DNA of 24,852 nucleotides from assembly GCA_007116685.1 (NCBI GenBank), contig SKIC01000246.1, positions 1 through 24,852 on the forward strand, read 5' to 3'. The notes under the pieces were generated by a model. That model saw nothing but the letters and a program-made list of their open reading frames with translations, did not search any database and had not been told where the DNA came from. A program made the position numbers and the translations under genes. How positions within the stretch are numbered: the stretch's first letter is position 1; the number at the start of each line of letters is the position of its first letter. Source of the stretch: Balneolales bacterium (GTDB lineage Bacteria > Bacteroidota > Rhodothermia > Balneolales > Natronogracilivirgulaceae). Of this stretch, positions 7,541 to 15,087 are shown piece after piece.

Positions 7541-8743
7541 TTAAAATGTGTGAACGAGTAAACCAGAACTAAGTTTTGGCTCAAACCATGTAGATTTTGG
7601 AGGCATGAGCTCTCCGGCATCCGAAACAGCTACCAATTCTTCAATACTTGTGGCATACATGCTGATTCCCAATGCTGCTTTTCCGGAATCCACCAATCTC
7701 TCTAATTCTTTAGTGCCACGAATACCACCAACAAAATGAATATTCTTATCCGTTCTGGGATCGGTGATATTCAATAAAGGCTCAAGAATGTATTCCTGTA
7801 AACGCGCAACGTCTAAACTTGCTGAAACCAAATCCCGTTGCGTTTCCGGCAAATTCAGGGTAAACCAACCACCTGACGTGTAGAGACAAATTTGACCTTT
7901 TTGCCCTGGCTGTGGATTATCAGTTGGCTCGATTTTCAATTTTACTTTGAGGCTATCGAGAAAGTTTTCAGGAATAGAATAAACAATCCGGTTGTATGGT
8001 AAGATATTCATCTCCTGCATTGGGAAGATTACAGCCGGGAAAAATTCGAACTCATCATCGCCATACTCGTTATCTCCCCGCAGTTCCTCGCCTGCTCTCG
8101 AGGCACTTTTACAGCGATGGTGACCATCCGCCACATATAGAAAATCTTTTTTGGAAAAAATACTTTCCAATTGTTCGGTATTTGAGACAATCCAAACACG
8201 ATGAATTACACCATCCGGTGATTCGTATTCCATCGCAGGTTCTGAACTTGTTTCTTCTGAAAGCGTGGAAACCAAACTTCCATCGTCCTTACAGGTAAGC
8301 ATAACAGGTTCGGCATGGGCACGCATAGTCAAAATATGCCGAGTGCGATCATTTTCTTTGTCCGGACGGGTTAGTTCATGCTTCAAAATTCGGTTTTCAT
8401 CGTAATCCAAAACGGAAACACAGGTAAACAAACCGGTGAATGTCTTACCCTTTTCCTCCATTTGGTACACATAATGACCTGGAGTCTCATCCTGTAGTAG
8501 ATGACCTTCTTTGATTAATTTCTGCAGATTTCTTTTTCCCATTTCGTACACTTCATCCGCATAAATACTTACATCTTCAGACACATCAACTTCCGGACGA
8601 ATCACATGTAAAAAGGCATTTTGAGTATCAGAAACGAGCTCTCTGGCTTCTTGTGAATCAATAACATCATAAGGCATACATGCGGTTTTGTCGACTAATT
8701 CAGACGGTGGCCGCCATGCTTTAAAAGGGTGGATTGTAATCAT
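7541..8743 (-). CDS. DUF1015 family protein
   Basis: This 400-residue cytoplasmic protein is recognised by its N-terminal IHPFKAWRP...PYDVID and central VADGHHRCKSA (the ADGHHR motif), which typify DUF1015. The family has no assigned reaction that I can state. It is often found beside serine-biosynthesis genes, and here it is the first gene of an operon with serC, 23 nt apart, which suggests a role tied to serine or PLP metabolism. The conserved His-His-Arg hints at metal or phosphate chemistry, but this is inference. No signal peptide or membrane segment is present, and length is typical. Confidence 0.85.
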   Translation of the reverse strand: MITIHPFKAWRPPSELVDKTACMPYDVIDSQEARELVSDTQNAFLHVIRPEVDVSEDVSIYADEVYEMGKRNLQKLIKEGHLLQDETPGHYVYQMEEKGKTFTGLFTCVSVLDYDENRILKHELTRPDKENDRTRHILTMRAHAEPVMLTCKDDGSLVSTLSEETSSEPAMEYESPDGVIHRVWIVSNTEQLESIFSKKDFLYVADGHHRCKSASRAGEELRGDNEYGDDEFEFFPAVIFPMQEMNILPYNRIVYSIPENFLDSLKVKLKIEPTDNPQPGQKGQICLYTSGGWFTLNLPETQRDLVSASLDVARLQEYILEPLLNITDPRTDKNIHFVGGIRGTKELERLVDSGKAALGISMYATSIEELVAVSDAGELMPPKSTWFEPKLSSGLLVHTF

Positions 8744-8798
8744 GAACTAAATTTCGATTCGGGTTAGTTGCAAAGCTTATAAATTACGAAAACCAAAA

Positions 8799-8813
8799 CT
8801 GCAATGATTGCAG
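8799..8813. promoter_or_regulatory. Palindrome in a divergent promoter region; candidate operator
   Basis: CTGCAAT-G-ATTGCAG is a perfect 7+1+7 palindrome in the 122-bp gap between the divergent DUF1015 and DUF1844 genes. Its position, about 53 nt before the DUF1844 start and 56 nt before the DUF1015 start, would suit a dimeric regulator acting on both directions. No T-run follows and the loop is a single base, so a terminator is unlikely. Confidence 0.35.
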
Positions 8814-8865
8814 AAATAACATTAAATTTAGAGTATAAATACTAACTCAAAAATTCAGTTCAGGT

Positions 8866-9144
8866 ATGGATCATACTAAATTATCTCAGGAACAACAGGA
8901 TCAATTACTTTTCATGATGTTGGTTCAGCAAAATCAGCAAATTGCTCTTATGGGCATGGGTAAGGAACCAAATCCGGCTACCGGAAAAACAGAGAAAGAC
9001 ATCAAAGCTGCAAAATATGCGATAGATACTCTAGATATGCTACGCAGGTATACTGCAGAAGCTTTGAGTGATGAGATGAAATCTTTCCTGGATAACGTGC
9101 TCAATGAATTACGACTGAGCTACGTGAAGGAATCAGGTTCATGA
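8866..9144 (+). CDS. DUF1844 domain protein
   Basis: This 92-residue soluble, helical protein has the DUF1844 hallmarks: LLFMMLVQQNQQIALMGMG, then PNPATGKTEKDIKAAKYAIDTL and a C-terminal LNELRLSYVKE. The function is unknown. It overlaps the Nudix gene by 4 nt (ATGA), so the two are translationally coupled and probably made together. Length is near the family norm. A CAGGT before the ATG is a weak Shine-Dalgarno candidate. Confidence 0.85.
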   Translation: MDHTKLSQEQQDQLLFMMLVQQNQQIALMGMGKEPNPATGKTEKDIKAAKYAIDTLDMLRRYTAEALSDEMKSFLDNVLNELRLSYVKESGS

Positions 9145-9572
9145 AAAAAACTCATCTGACAGCAGGCGGTGGAATCGTTTATCACATAGCAGAAGACGAA
9201 GCATGGGTTCTTCTCATCAAAAGATGGGATATCTGGGATTTACCCAAAGGTAAAATCGATAATGGCGAGAGCATTGAAGAATGTGCCAAACGTGAAGTAA
9301 TGGAGGAAGTTGGCATTTCTTCAGTAACCCTAGGTGCTTCATTGGGTACCACTGAGCATGAATATGAAGAAGATGGTACTCACATTGAAAAAACGACGCA
9401 TTGGTTTGCGATGAAATCAGATGATTCCTCATTTACACCCCAAAAAGAAGAGGGAATTACGGAAGTGGCATGGCTTCCTTTGCAGGATGCTCAGAAGTTA
9501 GTTGGTTATGAAAATCTCAAAATCATACTCCAACGTTTTTCGAAGAATTGGCTAAAGGGGAATCTTAGTTAA
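9141..9572 (+). CDS. Nudix hydrolase
   Basis: This 143-residue enzyme hydrolyses a nucleoside diphosphate linked to another moiety. The complete Nudix box is at 37-59 (GKIDNGESIEECAK followed by REVMEEVGI), fitting GX5EX7REUXEEXGU, with all metal-binding glutamates present. The WDLPKGK segment and small size suggest an Ap4A/diadenosine-polyphosphate or MutT-like subgroup, but substrate cannot be assigned from sequence. The ATG overlaps the stop of the DUF1844 gene, and an AAGGA stretch lies inside that gene's end at about 9126-9130. The shared bidirectional terminator follows downstream. Confidence 0.92.
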   Translation: MKKTHLTAGGGIVYHIAEDEAWVLLIKRWDIWDLPKGKIDNGESIEECAKREVMEEVGISSVTLGASLGTTEHEYEEDGTHIEKTTHWFAMKSDDSSFTPQKEEGITEVAWLPLQDAQKLVGYENLKIILQRFSKNWLKGNLS

Positions 9573-9640
9573 ATCTATGTTTTGCAGTCGGGGATGACTA
9601 CCCACAAGCTTTAAGCCATTTCTTGAAAACTATATTGCAT

Positions 9641-9668
9641 AAAAAAAGGCGCTTTAAGCGCCTTTTTT
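9641..9668. terminator. Bidirectional rho-independent terminator
   Basis: GGCGCTT-T-AAGCGCC is flanked by A7 on the left and T6 on the right, so it works in both directions. It lies between the convergent Nudix gene (end 9572) and tonB gene (end 9672). Confidence 0.85.
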
Positions 9669-9671
9669 CGT

Positions 9672-10334
9672 TTAGTTTTGCAACTGGAATCGTATCGGTA
9701 CCTGGAATTGTACGGCAACCGGTCGGCCTCTTTGACGGCCGGGGTTCCATGTTGTGGCTTGAATTGCTTCAATTGCTGCCTCATCGCAACCGCCGCCAAT
9801 GCCTCTCAGAATTCTTGGATTCTGAACATTCCCTTGAGCATCTACAACGAACTGTACAACTACAACTCCTTCGATACCTGCTCTACGAGCAATTTCGGGA
9901 TATCTTAAATTTCTATAGATTTGCTCTAATCCACCTTGTGGCTCAGGATTGTCTTCTACTACCATGAAAATCTCCGGCTCGTCATCATCATCTGGCGGAG
10001 GAGGTGGTGGTGGAAGGTCCATCGGCCCATCCAAATCAAGGTCGGTATCCAAATCAAAGAAATCATCATCAATAATTTCATCATTAGGTACTTCAACCGG
10101 AGATGGTGGTCGAGGTGGCGGTGGAGGTGTCTCTATTTGTTCAGTCTGAACAATATCTTCCATATCGATGATATCTTGCTCTCTCTCCTCAAAGTTCAGT
10201 TCAACTTCCGGATTAAAGTTTATCCGGAACAAAACAATAAGAAGTGAAAGTGTAGCGATAATCCCAATTTGGAGATTAACTACATAACTCCTGCGTAAAT
10301 CCGCTTGAGGTTTTTTTCTTTCAAGAATAGGCAT
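9672..10334 (-). CDS. TonB family energy transducer
   Basis: This 220-residue inner-membrane protein would pass proton-motive energy to outer-membrane receptors. It has a short cytoplasmic N-terminus, one membrane anchor (about 20-38), a periplasmic linker and a C-terminal TonB domain (about 135-220; YPEIARRAGIEGVVVVQFVV, then GCDEAAIEAIQ and NPGRQRGRPVAVQFQVPI). The linker has two proline blocks (about 70-79 and 107-114) with Asp/Glu-rich stretches between and after them, rather than the usual Pro-Lys/Pro-Glu mix. No exbB, exbD or receptor lies beside it. It may serve a general or a specialised receptor; the partner is unknown. Confidence 0.92.
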   Translation of the reverse strand: MPILERKKPQADLRRSYVVNLQIGIIATLSLLIVLFRINFNPEVELNFEEREQDIIDMEDIVQTEQIETPPPPPRPPSPVEVPNDEIIDDDFFDLDTDLDLDGPMDLPPPPPPPDDDDEPEIFMVVEDNPEPQGGLEQIYRNLRYPEIARRAGIEGVVVVQFVVDAQGNVQNPRILRGIGGGCDEAAIEAIQATTWNPGRQRGRPVAVQFQVPIRFQLQN

Positions 10335-10439
10335 ATTGTACCGATAGATTTTTAGTAAAGAGTCAAGCTTCCAATAACGTAATTTTTTTTACTCAATGCA
10401 ATAATTAAACCAAACAAGGAGTCCAGTTTCGTTATAGCA

Positions 10440-10835
10440 CTATGTTATTTTTATACTTGCCCGCATATAACTGAGTACATAAAACGCAGTAATTGCTCCA
10501 ATCGTATTAGCTAAGATATCATACCAACTAAAAACCCGATTGATAGGAAGTACCAACTGCAAAAACTCCATAGTTGCTCCGAATAAAATTCCCAGAATAG
10601 TTATTAAAACGAGATTTACTTCGAGATTTTTGCGGTAATACAAGAAATACATTCCCAACAGCCCGGTCCAACCACCAAACATGCCAAAGTGGCCAATTTT
10701 ATCATAGGAAAAGGCCTTGGCATCGGGTAAACTGTCGGCCGGCATCAATGTTAAATACAATGTTAACAAGGTCCAGGACGCCAAAACAAGCGGAATTGAT
10801 TTTACTAAAACCGGGTATTGTTGTATCCACTTCAT
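10440..10835 (-). CDS. VanZ-like membrane protein
   Basis: This 131-residue protein has about four transmembrane helices. The VanZ-like signature is visible: DKIGHFGMFGGW (45-56), GATMEFLQLVLPINR (about 87-101) and SWYDILANTIGA (about 103-114). Despite the name, most such proteins are not linked to glycopeptide resistance, and the function is unknown. Its ATG overlaps the stop of the nnr gene by 4 nt, so it is translationally coupled to it. No terminator is visible in 10335-10439. Confidence 0.85.
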   Translation of the reverse strand: MKWIQQYPVLVKSIPLVLASWTLLTLYLTLMPADSLPDAKAFSYDKIGHFGMFGGWTGLLGMYFLYYRKNLEVNLVLITILGILFGATMEFLQLVLPINRVFSWYDILANTIGAITAFYVLSYMRASIKIT

Positions 10836-12334
10836 ACGTAATCTGCAGGATCTGGTAGATGAGTATTATCGGTTTGACTAAAGCGTGTATATCGTTGAGC
10901 CATGTCACTCAACGCCGTTTGGATAGCAATGTATTTGTCTTCAGAAATTGACCAAAAGCCGGCTAACTTCCCTGCCAATACATCGCCAAATCCGGAACGA
11001 GTAAAAACTCTGCTATCGTATGTAGTTACGAAAGAACGAGAATTCGGAAAGGCCGCAATTGTGGGAGTCCCCTTGCTTAATATGGTCATACTATGTGTTA
11101 CTGCTGCATTTTCCACCCATAATAAGCGCTGATATTCAGACTCAAAGTTTGGTGCGTCCAGGAACTTTAATTCTCCTGTATGAGGCGTTATGATAACCTG
11201 GCCTTTAATTTTCTGATAATCTACGGCATACAAAGCGTCGGCATCAATAACCAAATTGCCATCGTAGTTTTCACAAATAATCTGAATAGCTTCTACTGTC
11301 TCTTTTTCTCTGCCTAAGCCAGGTCCAATAAGCAATACACCTTCCTTTTGTTGGATATTCTCCAATATATCTTTCGCCATAGAAAGGGTAAGATGTCTGC
11401 TTTCAGTGGAGCCGTACGCTTTTTTCACTTGTTGTAGTAGGTACTTATCATAAACAGATAATAATCCAGCCGGGGTATGTACTATAACGGAACCAAGACC
11501 GGTGTACCAGGCTGATTTAGCGGCAAGCACACAAGCCCCCGTCATTCCGGCACTTCCTGAGATTATATGGACTACTCCGTTTTTATATTTGTGCTCGCCC
11601 TTCTTGAAATCCAAATAATGCGGATGAGAAAACGTATCTAAAGCTTCTCTTGTAATTGACTCTGCTTCGCTTGATGGGAACGATAAAGGACAAAACTCCA
11701 AATTGCCTGAATAACCCGACCCGTCTCCAAAATGTAAGCCCAGCTTACGGGTTCCAAATTGAATGGTATAATCAGCTTTAACAGCCACACCCAACACTTT
11801 ACCTGAATCTCCATCTAGTCCACTTGGAATGTCTAAAGAAATAGTAAAGGCCTTTGTTCTATTGATTTTCTGAATCCATGATTTTGCAGGCTCTCTTACA
11901 GCGTCCTGCAAGCCTGTACCAAACAACGCATCAATAATGATATCAGCCTTATCAAGGGCAACTTCATCAGGATTCTCTATGATACAGAGTGTATTACTGT
12001 CATTCCGGATGTTTTTGAGACGATTATAATTTTTCCGGCAATCTTCACTCAACGAGTCGACACCCAAGAGCATAGCAACACTTATATGATAGCCTTTCAG
12101 GCTAAGATATCTGGCGATAACTAAACCATCTCCGGCATTATTTCCTTTGCCACAAAGGATTAAAATTTTGGGTTGCTGCCATTTTTCGGAAATGCGGACT
12201 ATAATATCAGCCGCCTGAAAACCTGCGGTTTCCATTAACATATCACCACTGATACCATACTCATTGATGGTTTTGGAATCTATGTCTCTGGATTCCTGAA
12301 CAGTGGCAAGTTTTTGTTTGTAAACAGACTGCAT
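10832..12334 (-). CDS. nnr: Bifunctional NAD(P)H-hydrate epimerase / ADP-dependent NAD(P)H-hydrate dehydratase
   Basis: This 500-residue metabolite-repair enzyme restores damaged NAD(P)HX. The N-terminal half is a YjeF_N epimerase domain (ETAGFQAADII, then CGKGNNAGDGLVIARYL). The C-terminal half, from about 235, is a ribokinase-like dehydratase with GSAGMTGACVLAAKSA, LLIGPGLGRE, VIDADAL and SGFGDVLAGKLAGF. The usual GNPGMATGGxGD segment is replaced by a DSRVFTRSGFGD-like version, a moderately divergent phosphate loop that keeps the G-D pair. I chose the ATG at 12334 over an in-frame TTG three codons upstream because GAGG directly precedes the ATG. It lies 51 nt after proS and overlaps vanZ by 4 nt, so the three form an operon. 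Confidence 0.9.
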   Translation of the reverse strand: MQSVYKQKLATVQESRDIDSKTINEYGISGDMLMETAGFQAADIIVRISEKWQQPKILILCGKGNNAGDGLVIARYLSLKGYHISVAMLLGVDSLSEDCRKNYNRLKNIRNDSNTLCIIENPDEVALDKADIIIDALFGTGLQDAVREPAKSWIQKINRTKAFTISLDIPSGLDGDSGKVLGVAVKADYTIQFGTRKLGLHFGDGSGYSGNLEFCPLSFPSSEAESITREALDTFSHPHYLDFKKGEHKYKNGVVHIISGSAGMTGACVLAAKSAWYTGLGSVIVHTPAGLLSVYDKYLLQQVKKAYGSTESRHLTLSMAKDILENIQQKEGVLLIGPGLGREKETVEAIQIICENYDGNLVIDADALYAVDYQKIKGQVIITPHTGELKFLDAPNFESEYQRLLWVENAAVTHSMTILSKGTPTIAAFPNSRSFVTTYDSRVFTRSGFGDVLAGKLAGFWSISEDKYIAIQTALSDMAQRYTRFSQTDNTHLPDPADYV

Positions 12335-12385
12335 AATCCTCAAAATTAAAATTCAGTGAGAGACATCCCGTTTACCGCTAGGAAA

Positions 12386-13855
12386 CTAGTATGCTTTCGC
12401 AAAGATAACCCGTTGCGCAGACGGATTGCCGGTTACCATACATGTCCCGGGTGTCTTATCGCCTTCGAGTGGAATACATCTGATGGTCGCCTTTGTCTCG
12501 GTTTTTACTTTTTCTTCGGTTTCGGGGGTGCCATCCCAATGGGCGTAAATAAACCCACCTTTTTCTTCCAACACCTGCTTGAATTCCTCATAGGTGTCTA
12601 CGGTATGAGTCATAGCCTCACGACGAGATTTTGCTGTTTCAAACAAGTTCGATTGAATTTCTTCCAGCAAGTTCGTGACTTTCGCCAGAATCTCAGTTCT
12701 CTCGCTGAGTTCTTTTGTTTTGGTGTCTCTTCTGGCAACTTCTGCCTTATTGTTTTCAACATCACGTGGTCCAATGGTTATCCGAACCGGCACACCCTCC
12801 ACCTCGTATTGATTGAATTTCCATCCGGGTTTGTAATTATCTCTATCATCAAAACGCACTCGAATTCCGGCAGACTTGAGTTCTTGCAGCAGTTTGTCAC
12901 CATATTCGGTAACAGCAGCTTTTTGCTCATCATTTTTCCAGATGGGTACAATAACAACCTGAACGGGCGCCAATTTTGGTGGTAAAACCAGTCCATCATC
13001 ATCTGAATGTGTCATAATCAAACCGCCAATCAAACGAGTTGAGACGCCCCAACTTGTTGCCCAAACATGCTTTACCGTACTGTCTTTATCCTGAAAAGTC
13101 ACATCAAAGGCTTTTGCAAAATTCTGACCCAAAAAGTGCGAAGTTCCAGCCTGTAGCGCTTTACCATCCTGCATTAATGCTTCAATACAATAGGTATCTT
13201 CGGCACCTGCAAAACGTTCTGACTCTGTTTTAACACCGGTAATGACAGGAACAGCCATATAATTTTCTACGAAATCACGATATACATTCAGCATTTGGAT
13301 GGTTTCATCAACAGCTTCCTGCTTGGTGGCGTGGGCGGTATGCCCCTCCTGCCATAAAAATTCCATGGTACGCAAAAACAGGCGGGTTCTCATTTCCCAC
13401 CTAACAACATTTGCCCATTGATTTATAAGGATTGGTAAATCTCGATATGATTGAATCCAGTTTTTGTACGTATCCCAAATAATGGTTTCAGAAGTTGGAC
13501 GTACTATTAATTCTTCTTCTAATTTTGAAGTGGGGTCCACTTCTACACCATCTTCCGTGCTGGCAAGTCTGCTATGAGTAATTACGGCGCACTCTTTAGC
13601 AAAACCCTCCACGTGCTGAGCTTCTTTGGATAAGAATGATTTTGGGATAAATAGCGGGAAGTAGGCATTTTCATGCCCGGTATCTTTAAACATACCATCG
13701 AGTACTGATTTCATGTTTTCCCAAAGTGCAAAGCCATTCGGTCGGATCACCATACAGCCTCTTACTGGTGAATGTTCTGCGAGTTTTGCTTCTTTAACGA
13801 TATCCAGATACCATTGTGCGTAGTCTTTATCTCTGGAGGTAATATTTTTGGCCAT
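12386..13855 (-). CDS. proS: Prolyl-tRNA synthetase, type 3 (archaeal/eukaryote-like)
   Basis: This 489-residue class II synthetase charges tRNA-Pro. Motif 1 region is SPVRGCMVIRPNGFALWE (29-46), motif 2 is RTRLFLRTMEFLWQEGHTAH, and the motif 3 arginine is in GVSTRLIGGLIMTHSD. An anticodon-binding domain follows from about 290, then a C-terminal zinc-binding-like extension ending in the AKAY tail typical of this subtype. There is no INS editing domain between motifs 2 and 3, consistent with type 3 ProRS and its length of about 480-500. It is the first gene of the proS-nnr-vanZ operon, divergent from the SRPBCC gene. Confidence 0.95.
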   Translation of the reverse strand: MAKNITSRDKDYAQWYLDIVKEAKLAEHSPVRGCMVIRPNGFALWENMKSVLDGMFKDTGHENAYFPLFIPKSFLSKEAQHVEGFAKECAVITHSRLASTEDGVEVDPTSKLEEELIVRPTSETIIWDTYKNWIQSYRDLPILINQWANVVRWEMRTRLFLRTMEFLWQEGHTAHATKQEAVDETIQMLNVYRDFVENYMAVPVITGVKTESERFAGAEDTYCIEALMQDGKALQAGTSHFLGQNFAKAFDVTFQDKDSTVKHVWATSWGVSTRLIGGLIMTHSDDDGLVLPPKLAPVQVVIVPIWKNDEQKAAVTEYGDKLLQELKSAGIRVRFDDRDNYKPGWKFNQYEVEGVPVRITIGPRDVENNKAEVARRDTKTKELSERTEILAKVTNLLEEIQSNLFETAKSRREAMTHTVDTYEEFKQVLEEKGGFIYAHWDGTPETEEKVKTETKATIRCIPLEGDKTPGTCMVTGNPSAQRVIFAKAY

Positions 13856-14034
13856 AATTAATTTTTAAGGATGTTTATCAGACTTTGAAGTTAGGCAGTT
13901 TGAGCATAATTAGTAAACCCGAAAGAAAAAGAGATTCTGTTTGCATCTATTTGTGAGATATTGCATTCTGATTTAATTACTTAATTATGTATTATTCCAA
14001 TACTAATGGATGACGAAAACATTTCAAACGTACT

Positions 14035-14580
14035 ATGCCTGAATTTAAAGTATTTACCAAAATCAATGTCCCCTACAGCAAAGTGTGGGAGAAGGTCAGT
14101 ACTGTTGGCGAGATTGAAAAATGGAGCCCGGTAAAATTTACTAGTGTTGCTGAAGACGTTAGTATTCAAAACGGATTGCGACTTAAGCAGAAGACGAAGC
14201 AACTCGGCGTATTTGGAGTAAATGACATGGAAGTTATCGATGCTTTCACAAACTCCAAGGTCAGAAGGCAATACAGCTTTGCTGATGTACTTGATAAAAA
14301 CAGATTCAACAGAATCACTTATATGTTCGACGATAACAGCATTACCACAATGATGGATTTATGCGAGGATCAGGAAACAAAAGAAATTCTTGAAGAGAAA
14401 GCAAAAACGGAGCCTGCTTTTCAGGTTGATGTAATGGCTCACGTTTATTACACCTATGGCTCTACATTCTGGCGAAGTATTGCAGAAGTGGTTTTTATTA
14501 AACCTTTCTTCACTATGATTTTCAGACCACGTGTTACAAAATCGCTAGCCAAACTTAAAGCCATCTGCGAACAGGATTAA
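14035..14580 (+). CDS. SRPBCC family protein
   Basis: This 181-residue protein has the START/SRPBCC-type helix-grip start (FTKINVPYSKVWEKVSTVGEIEKWSPVK), seen in polyketide cyclase/dehydrase-like proteins that bind hydrophobic ligands. A long C-terminal helix (about 145-180) with an FFTMIFRPRVTKSLAKLK segment closes the fold. There is no signal peptide. The ligand and function are unknown. It is a single-gene unit with its own terminator at 14627-14662, divergent from proS. Confidence 0.7.
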   Translation: MPEFKVFTKINVPYSKVWEKVSTVGEIEKWSPVKFTSVAEDVSIQNGLRLKQKTKQLGVFGVNDMEVIDAFTNSKVRRQYSFADVLDKNRFNRITYMFDDNSITTMMDLCEDQETKEILEEKAKTEPAFQVDVMAHVYYTYGSTFWRSIAEVVFIKPFFTMIFRPRVTKSLAKLKAICEQD

Positions 14581-14626
14581 TTCACCTGTTTACTTTTTTT
14601 GAATATACTCTTATCTTACAATTCTG

Positions 14627-14662
14627 TCGCGATTTATCTTTTCCCGAATCGCGATTTTTTTT
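14627..14662 (+). terminator. Rho-independent terminator after the SRPBCC gene
   Basis: TCGCGATT (14627-14634) and AATCGCGA (14647-14654) form an 8-bp stem followed by eight T. It ends only 7 nt before the tRNA gene, so the tRNA promoter must overlap or lie upstream of this hairpin. Confidence 0.85.
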
Positions 14663-14669
14663 GGACTAT

Positions 14670-14743
14670 GGCGTGGTAGCTCAGCCGGTTAGAGCGTCGG
14701 ATTCATAACCCGGAGGTCGGCGGTTCAAGTCCGCCCCACGCTA
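14670..14743 (+). tRNA. tRNA-Met (anticodon CAT)
   Basis: The 74-nt cloverleaf reads: acceptor GGCGTGG/CCACGCT, D arm GCTC/GAGC, anticodon loop TTCATAA, T arm GGCGG-TTCAAGT-CCGCC, discriminator A. CCA is not encoded. D-stem C11:G24 favours an elongator, or an Ile tRNA whose CAT is modified to read AUA, over the initiator. The stem has a G1:U72 wobble and an A31.C39 mismatch. Elongator tRNA-Met is the most likely reading. Confidence 0.92.
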
Positions 14744-14754
14744 CAAAATTCAAG

Positions 14755-14791
14755 CCGTAAGTAAATAGCTTATTTTACTTGCGGTTTTTTT
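14755..14791 (+). terminator. Rho-independent terminator of the tRNA gene
   Basis: CCGTAAGTAAA (14755-14765) and TTTACTTGCGG (14774-14784) form an 11-bp stem with one U.G pair, followed by seven T. It ends the single-tRNA transcript 12 nt after the tRNA. Confidence 0.88.
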
Positions 14792-14913
14792 ATTTACGCA
14801 AATTAAAGTGCTTATAACTACAAACTCTTTTTGCGCCGTGTAAAATTGCTTCAAATATCTACTTCTCTTTAAAAACAAGATTTTAAAGCCCTGAAAAGCC
14901 CGAATTTTCACCA

Positions 14914-14950
14914 TAAAAAAAGCAACCTGCTCGGCCAGAAACAGGTTGCT
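14914..14950 (-). terminator. Rho-independent terminator of the response-regulator transcript
   Basis: AGCAACCTG (14921-14929) and CAGGTTGCT (14942-14950) form a 9-bp stem; on the minus strand it is followed by seven T. It lies 120 nt beyond the response-regulator stop and only 23 nt beyond the stop of the small ORF at 14974-15087. Bases 14792-14913 show nothing recognisable. Confidence 0.82.
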
Positions 14951-14973
14951 GTTTTATCATCTACAGACGGCTA

Positions 14974-15087
14974 TTACCCCATTTGTATCATACCAATGTA
15001 AGCGCAGATACAAGCAGGCACAATAAAGAAAATACCTATTTGGCTATCCGTATTTTTACGGATACAAACTTTAGTGTTGAACCTCAT
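14974..15087 (-). CDS. Possible small membrane peptide (37 codons)
   Basis: An ATG at 15087, inside the last codons of the response regulator but in another frame, opens a 37-codon ORF. It ends 23 nt before the terminator. The N-terminal half is basic and polar (RFNTKVCIRKN). Residues 17-34 are hydrophobic (IGIFFIVPACICAYIGMI), consistent with one membrane span. It fills the otherwise unexplained 120-nt tail of the transcript. No good Shine-Dalgarno is seen, and a short hairpin (15045-15064) lies inside it. It could equally be a chance ORF in a 3'UTR. Confidence 0.25.
   Translation of the reverse strand: MRFNTKVCIRKNTDSQIGIFFIVPACICAYIGMIQMG

Noticed and set aside
9949..10149. Glycine/serine-rich plus-strand ORF
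   Set aside because: It is the antisense reading of the proline-rich tonB linker, has no homology signal and lies fully inside the gene.
10440..10835. Glycopeptide (teicoplanin) resistance from the VanZ-like gene
   Set aside because: VanZ-like proteins are widespread and mostly unrelated to resistance; no other van genes are present.
12356..12985. 209-codon plus-strand ORF opposite proS
   Set aside because: It is antisense to the well-conserved C-terminal part of ProRS; the Phe/Cys-rich translation looks like a shadow frame.
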